DNA of 11,853 nucleotides, taken from the NCBI RefSeq assembly GCF_000003605.2, contig NW_003151256.1, forward strand, positions 425,267 to 437,119. Direction: 5' to 3'. A model generated the notes under the pieces. The model was not told the DNA's origin and did not search any database. It was given only the letters and a program-made list of their open reading frames with translations. Positions 8,459 through 11,853 of this stretch are shown here, piece after piece (the stretch's first letter is position 1; the number at the start of each line of letters is the position of its first letter). The position numbers and the translations under genes were made by a program. Origin of the DNA: Saccoglossus kowalevskii. Lineage: Eukaryota > Hemichordata > Enteropneusta > Harrimaniidae.

Positions 8459-8585
8459 TAGATCTTTAAAATATTACTTGAAATTCAAAATTGCTGCAAC
8501 TTTATCATAAAAAGAACTGACCAATTTCCACAGTAATACTATCATCCCTCCAATCACATGTCAAGGGAGGTCAAGGGACGAAATG

Positions 8586-8616
8586 TATAAATAACCGTCT
8601 GTCGATGACGCGGCAA
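8586..8616 (+). promoter_or_regulatory. TATA-Inr-like element, copy C (upstream block missing)
   Basis: TATAAATA at 8586-8593 is kept, with GCAATT (start A at 8615) again 29 bp downstream. The initiator is changed from TTCAATT to GGCAATT. The upstream block with TCTCGCGA present in A and B was lost in the junction, so C has only a core. If A and B are promoters, C is likely the weakest. Confidence 0.3.
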
Positions 8617-8838
8617 TTACATTGATTTTGAATGTAAAATCTAGGTCGATTGAGGTGATGATCGCACAATAGGTAACTTTCAATAGGTAAAATATGATAA
8701 AATTGATGCAATCCAATTTCTAACCGTACAGTCCAGATTACTATCCGCAGCATATTTTGTTTTGTTTTTAACCCCTAATGCAGATAGTAGTATTGAACGA
8801 ATTAATAAATCATATGACACATTCATTTTAACTTGCAT

Positions 8839-9231
8839 ATGAAGATTATATTGATACATAGTTCAATTAAAAGATGCACTGTCGTGGAAGACGAATACAT
8901 ACAAATGACTGGTGATCAAAATCAAAATGATCATTTAAAAGGGTTGCCAATTAATACAAATTATGTTACATATAATATACATCTTTATATAAATAAGTTA
9001 TTCACTTTTTATTCCACTTTAATTTTATTCAATGTTTTCTTTTATAGCCTGGAACTATTAGTTTTTTTTCAATCGACAGAGGAGGGTAAGATTTGTTTTT
9101 GTAATGAATCAGATAGCAGTTCAAAAGTAGAACCACTTTCATATCCAAAACCAATTACCTTATTTACACTATTAGAGTTGAATCTCCAATGCAAGCGTAC
9201 ATTAAACCATAAAACTGCATTTATTGTATAG
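8839..9231 (+). CDS. Unspliced open frame across intron and exon, copy C (130 aa, doubtful)
   Basis: In this copy the first-exon ATG (8658) meets TAG at 8670-8672, so the spliced model of copy B fails. The intron-like stretch is instead open in the exon frame from ATG 8839 through the acceptor (AG 9046-9047) to the end of the exon block at TAG 9229-9231. The N-terminal half includes MTGDQNQNDHLKGLPINTNY. The C-terminal half carries the shared STEEGKICFCNESDSSSK. In A and B the same intron frame contains stops (after QNQNDH and before the acceptor), so the long frame is specific to C and may be fortuitous in AT-rich DNA. It is the longest ATG-to-stop frame in the window. No family is recognised. 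It may equally be an intron plus a decayed exon. Confidence 0.2.
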   Translation: MKIILIHSSIKRCTVVEDEYIQMTGDQNQNDHLKGLPINTNYVTYNIHLYINKLFTFYSTLILFNVFFYSLELLVFFQSTEEGKICFCNESDSSSKVEPLSYPKPITLFTLLELNLQCKRTLNHKTAFIV

Positions 9232-9369
9232 TAGATCTTTAAATATTACTTGAAATTCAAAATTGCTGCAACTTTATCATGCAAGGACTGACCAATTTCC
9301 ACAGTAATACTATCATCCCTCCACTCACCAAACTGTTTTAAATGGTGACAGGATCAGATTAACCGAGGT

Positions 9370-9413
9370 AATAAAGTGGCAGTTTACATAATGAGGCCAT
9401 ATAATCAATAAAA
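9370..9413 (+). promoter_or_regulatory. Two AATAAA polyadenylation-type hexamers, copy C 3' flank
   Basis: AATAAA occurs at 9370-9375 and 9408-9413, about 140-180 nt after the stop of the exon-like block. Copy A has diverged at both positions, and copy B lacks this flank altogether. A transcript starting in B would have to read into C to reach these hexamers. The hexamer is common by chance in AT-rich DNA, so the call is weak. Confidence 0.25.
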
Positions 9414-9611
9414 GCTTACCAATTAAAAGTTTTGGCCAATACTTGAATTTAACCCCAGAAGTACATCACAAAAATAAGCTGAAACCTCAGTAGGTAATTC
9501 GAAGCGCCCCCAAAAGCAGATGATCTGGAAGGCGATGGGGTGAAGTAAAGTAGAGCTTCAATTGTTACATTATACAAAATTACCTTGCACCCAAATGTGA
9601 CAAGTTTATGT

Positions 9612-9637
9612 TGCTAATTATCTGCTCTCTCTCACAG
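9612..9637 (+). other. Splice-acceptor-like site with branch-point word
   Basis: TGCTAAT at 9612-9618 fits a branch-point consensus, followed by TCTGCTCTCTCTCACAG, a strong pyrimidine tract with CAG ending at 9637. The site begins three bases after the shared right end of the duplicated unit (9609). If used, the exon downstream would start ATCGTTCACATT. All three frames close within about 40 nt, so it would be an untranslated or terminal exon unless translation starts later (ATG 9708). Confidence 0.3.
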
Positions 9638-9707
9638 ATCGTTCACATTACTGTCAAATAATAGCTAAATCTTAATACATTTGGTGTACATATGGAGAAT
9701 CTCATCA

Positions 9708-9989
9708 ATGGACACACCTGACTTGTGCCTTGACCTGGATCATATAAGGGTTTGGCAAGTCCTTCTCTGCATGTACTCTGTATGCTATGAAGATGCTGTG
9801 TTTCACCCAACAGCTAATCCTCTTTGTTGCATAGCAGACAAACATCTGTTTGGTATCACCACTGAACTTGTTTGTTCTATAGTAATAATGAAAGCAAAGC
9901 AGATGGTTACTCCCCGTGTTCTTCTCTACCCCAAAATCTGTGAGAGAGGGAATGCAAATTTAAGCTTGTGTTTAATCCTGCTTTTTTGA
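9708..9989 (+). CDS. Possible Cys-rich 93-aa open frame (unrecognised)
   Basis: ATG at 9708 opens MDTPDLCLDLDHIRVWQVLL and runs to TGA 9987-9989, with eight cysteines in 93 residues. Base composition is visibly less AT-rich than in the repeat unit. It lies 71 bp after the strong acceptor-like site, so it could be a coding exon with a spliced leader segment. I recognise no domain, no signal peptide is clear, and there is no second copy to test constraint. A chance frame is quite possible. Confidence 0.15.
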   Translation: MDTPDLCLDLDHIRVWQVLLCMYSVCYEDAVFHPTANPLCCIADKHLFGITTELVCSIVIMKAKQMVTPRVLLYPKICERGNANLSLCLILLF

Positions 9990-11599
9990 TTTCCCGCCAT
10001 GAAATCAGTATTCCAGAGCTGCTATTTCACTTCTCCACCCCCAGGTACAATGAAGAGCGTGGTAACACTTCTACAAATATAATGTTTAAGTGCCACTGAA
10101 CACAGCAGCTGTATTATTTCACATATTATTTCTAGTACTAGATTGATATTCCAGTCAGTAAACCTCTTCAGTGGGCGTTTTTGCTGTTAAATGTTTATAT
10201 AAAACTTGAATAAAAACACAACATGCGGATCTGTTCGTAGGTAAAAACAGCTACTAGGAATAAACAAATTACGCACATCCCAGTATGCCCACAATAACAA
10301 CTTTGAATCTTTCACCTGTGCATTGGGATGAATGTAATTTGTAGAGCTTGAAGCTGCTTACTGATGCGAACAGATCTATCAGTCGCTGCATCATATGGTG
10401 AACAGGATGTTCATTAGTTCCTGGAATATCTTTGTTTGAGCACATGTACAGGTAATTTGCACCAGAGCAACATCAACTTCATCAGCTGGCAGAGCACTGG
10501 ATCTCGTCCTAACTTGGTTTGTGATGTAATGTGTTGAACTTCATGCCAGGGAACACCAACCTTGGTGTAGGGATCTGCAACAACCAGTGTGAGATCATAA
10601 TTGCTCTGTGGATGTGTACATGGTAATGCCCAATAATACTAATACCTGTAAATTGTTTTGGTGGTGCATTGTAGTTTATCACTGAGCGTCATCCATGTCC
10701 ACCCACTATATAAACACTTATGCTCTTGCTGGAAACCCGGACTTTGGTGTACATCTTATTCGCAGTTGTAAAGTGGTTGTTTGTCCTCCTGCTCTTGTGA
10801 TGCTTGATATTCAATCCCTAAACTAGGTGGCCCCATTGTTCAAAGAAGTAATCTTCTCACTGTTCCAGTTAGTCAGGTGAATTAACTCACCATATGGCCA
10901 CTTTTAAGTCATTATGTAAAGCATGTAATGAAGAAACTATATCTATTGAAACGAATAGTGTCTTAAAGGGAGAGTCGTGTACTTTCCTCCTGGTGCTGTT
11001 AAGTTAAGCACTCGTTCTTAAGGATTCATCAGCAGAGCACTGTCTAGAGGTCACGACAAGTTACTGCTTTATATGATAATGTCATTACACTTTAGTAGTG
11101 CTAGCAAACAAATCCATGATTGTTGATATGAAGCCCATATATGTCGGTCGCTGTGTGAGCACCACCCGGGGCAACAATCTGCCCAATATATTTTGGAAAA
11201 GATGGTGGTTTTGCAGCATTGTTGCATCCTGGTTAGCTAGAGAATATGCTTTTCTCACTATTGATAAGCCCGCAGAATATTTACCATTCATATCTTTTCT
11301 CACAATATTAGCCTAACTGTTGAATATGATTGAAACAGCAAATAATTCATTTTCATCCTCAGACCAATTCTCGGCTACTTGCGAGTGTGAAAACTTGTTG
11401 TTATTTTGCGTAGCATCATGATTCAACAACATGATTTAACTAAACAAGTAACATTGACACACGCTATCCTCTGAGCTACATCAGACTAATGACGACTTTG
11501 GAAATATAAATGCAATATACAGTGGGCGTCAATCTCTGTTATATATGTCAACACATATATGTCTATGACTGTAAATTAACAATGTCAATAACAATGTTA

Positions 11600-11604
<5 letters not shown>
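9990..11604. other. Unrecognised sequence, no firm gene
   Basis: No domain or RNA could be assigned. Points seen: (a) on the minus strand 10417-10638 is open for 74 codons without an early Met and reads, in part, NYDLTLVVADPYTKVG and VPWHEVQHITSQTKLG. It looks protein-like but matches no family I can name, and it could be a decayed element or exon. (b) TATATAAA at 10708-10715 is a TATA-like word with no obvious gene downstream. (c) 11085-11316 is open on both strands at once over some 70 codons, which is more likely a compositional accident than two genes. (d) ATG 10893 opens a 38-codon frame with a CKAC motif (MATFKSLCKACNEE), too short to judge. Confidence 0.4.

Positions 11605-11687
<83 letters not shown>
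11605..11687. repeat. (TA)n microsatellite, about 41 units, uninterrupted
   Basis: A perfect TA dinucleotide run of 83 bp, flanked by TTAAT on the left and GTAAC on the right. Perfect TA tracts of this length can form cruciforms and are highly unstable in length, so the number of units in this copy should be treated as approximate. Any Tyr-Ile coding frame through it is an artefact. Confidence 0.98.
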
Positions 11688-11690
<3 letters not shown>

Positions 11691-11853
11691 ACATAAGCCA
11701 GGTTGTTATTCAAACAAATTCAATATTGACTCATCTAACTTATTGCAAATTTGCACAATTTGGGTCCAGTTTGTTGTTCCAGTTTTCCAAGATTCATTTA
11801 TCATTATTTAGTAAACAAGACAGAAACGATTTATTATTTCTGTAAAATACGTG
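11688..11853. other. Flank after the microsatellite, nothing recognised
   Basis: AT-rich DNA without a motif or repeat copy that I can identify. Confidence 0.4.

Larger units (their letters stand above)
7213..8556 (+). repeat. Segmental repeat, copy B (right end missing)
   Basis: Homologous to copy A from ATACAATAAT (7213) through the exon-like block, stopping at CCCTCCAATCAC (about 8545-8557), where copy C begins in mid-unit. It carries about 133 bp (7321-7477) absent from copy A, including a second GTGTTAAAGTGAAACC-like word (7340-7355) that echoes GTGTTAAGTTGAAACC at 7297-7312. Either A lost this segment or B gained it. It lacks the roughly 400 bp 3' flank that A and C retain. The core shared with C repeats with a period of 807 bp (for example AGGTCAAGGGACG at 7761 and 8568). 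Confidence 0.95.
8557..9609 (+). repeat. Segmental repeat, copy C (left end missing)
   Basis: Begins in mid-unit just upstream of the TATA block and runs through the exon-like block and the 3' flank to GACAAGTTTAT, the same right end as copy A (6960). The junction with B reads CCAATCACATGTCAAGGGAG. CAATCAC is shared by the two joined sites, and GTCAAGGG is repeated at 8560-8577. That looks like microhomology joining with a short templated filler. B plus C equals one full unit whose core was duplicated internally. C is more diverged in the intron-like part than A is from B, and has a 14-bp deletion between ACAAT words next to its first donor. Confidence 0.95.

Noticed and set aside
5435-9609. 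CRISPR-like or satellite array
   Set aside because: Only three long, unequal copies; no short regular repeats with unique spacers.
11085-11316. Two overlapping open frames of about 72 codons on opposite strands
   Set aside because: Open on both strands over the same bases, no recognisable motif, no second copy; most likely compositional.
11510-11845. 111-codon frame with a Tyr-Ile repeat
   Set aside because: The repeat part is the TA microsatellite; the flanks show no protein-like features.

Overview
The window looks like AT-rich nuclear DNA from a multicellular animal, probably a non-vertebrate. The evidence is a decayed non-LTR retrotransposon, promoter and splice-like signals, a long TA microsatellite, and no prokaryotic gene structure. 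No long intact protein-coding gene is visible. The species cannot be fixed from this sequence. All gene models below are by-eye inferences, except the retrotransposon and the repeat copies, which are plain in the sequence.

Layout. (1) 1-274 has no recognised feature. (2) About 275-3580 is one plus-strand LINE of the APE-endonuclease type. ORF1 remnants (coiled coil, a possible RRM-like part, basic C-terminal domain) lie at 275-902. ORF2 follows, with a PHD-type zinc finger (978-1259), APE endonuclease (1322-2062), linker and reverse transcriptase (2329-3262), and a fragment of the post-RT region (3305-3384). It is dead: many frameshifts, nonsense codons and an internal deletion that removes the catalytic YADD/FADD box. 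(3) 3580-5434 holds no recognised gene. A short CpG-bearing, promoter-like patch with YY1-like and NRF1-like words sits at about 4460-4680. (4) 5435-9609 is a local segmental duplication in three copies: A (5435-6960, nearly full length), B (7213-8556, lacks the right end) and C (8557-9609, lacks the left end). B and C are fused head to tail with a period of 807 bp at a microhomology junction. (5) 9610-11604 is unrecognised sequence with one strong splice-acceptor-like site and a Cys-rich 93-codon open frame. (6) 11605-11687 is a (TA)n microsatellite.

The most interesting part is the triplicated cassette. Each copy keeps a TATA box (TATAAATA) with an initiator-like CA exactly 29 bp downstream, then an ATG, tandem AG|GT donor-like sites, a 360-390 bp intron-like stretch, a pyrimidine-rich AG acceptor, and an exon-like block encoding the shared peptide core STEE(S/G)KICFC. 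Only in copy B does the first ATG after the predicted start site join through the first donor and the acceptor into one open frame (70 aa). Copy A carries frameshifts. Copy C has an early stop, but its intron is uniquely open and gives a 130-codon unspliced frame. This may be a small gene family caught in duplication and decay. The protein is not one I recognise, and expression evidence would decide it.
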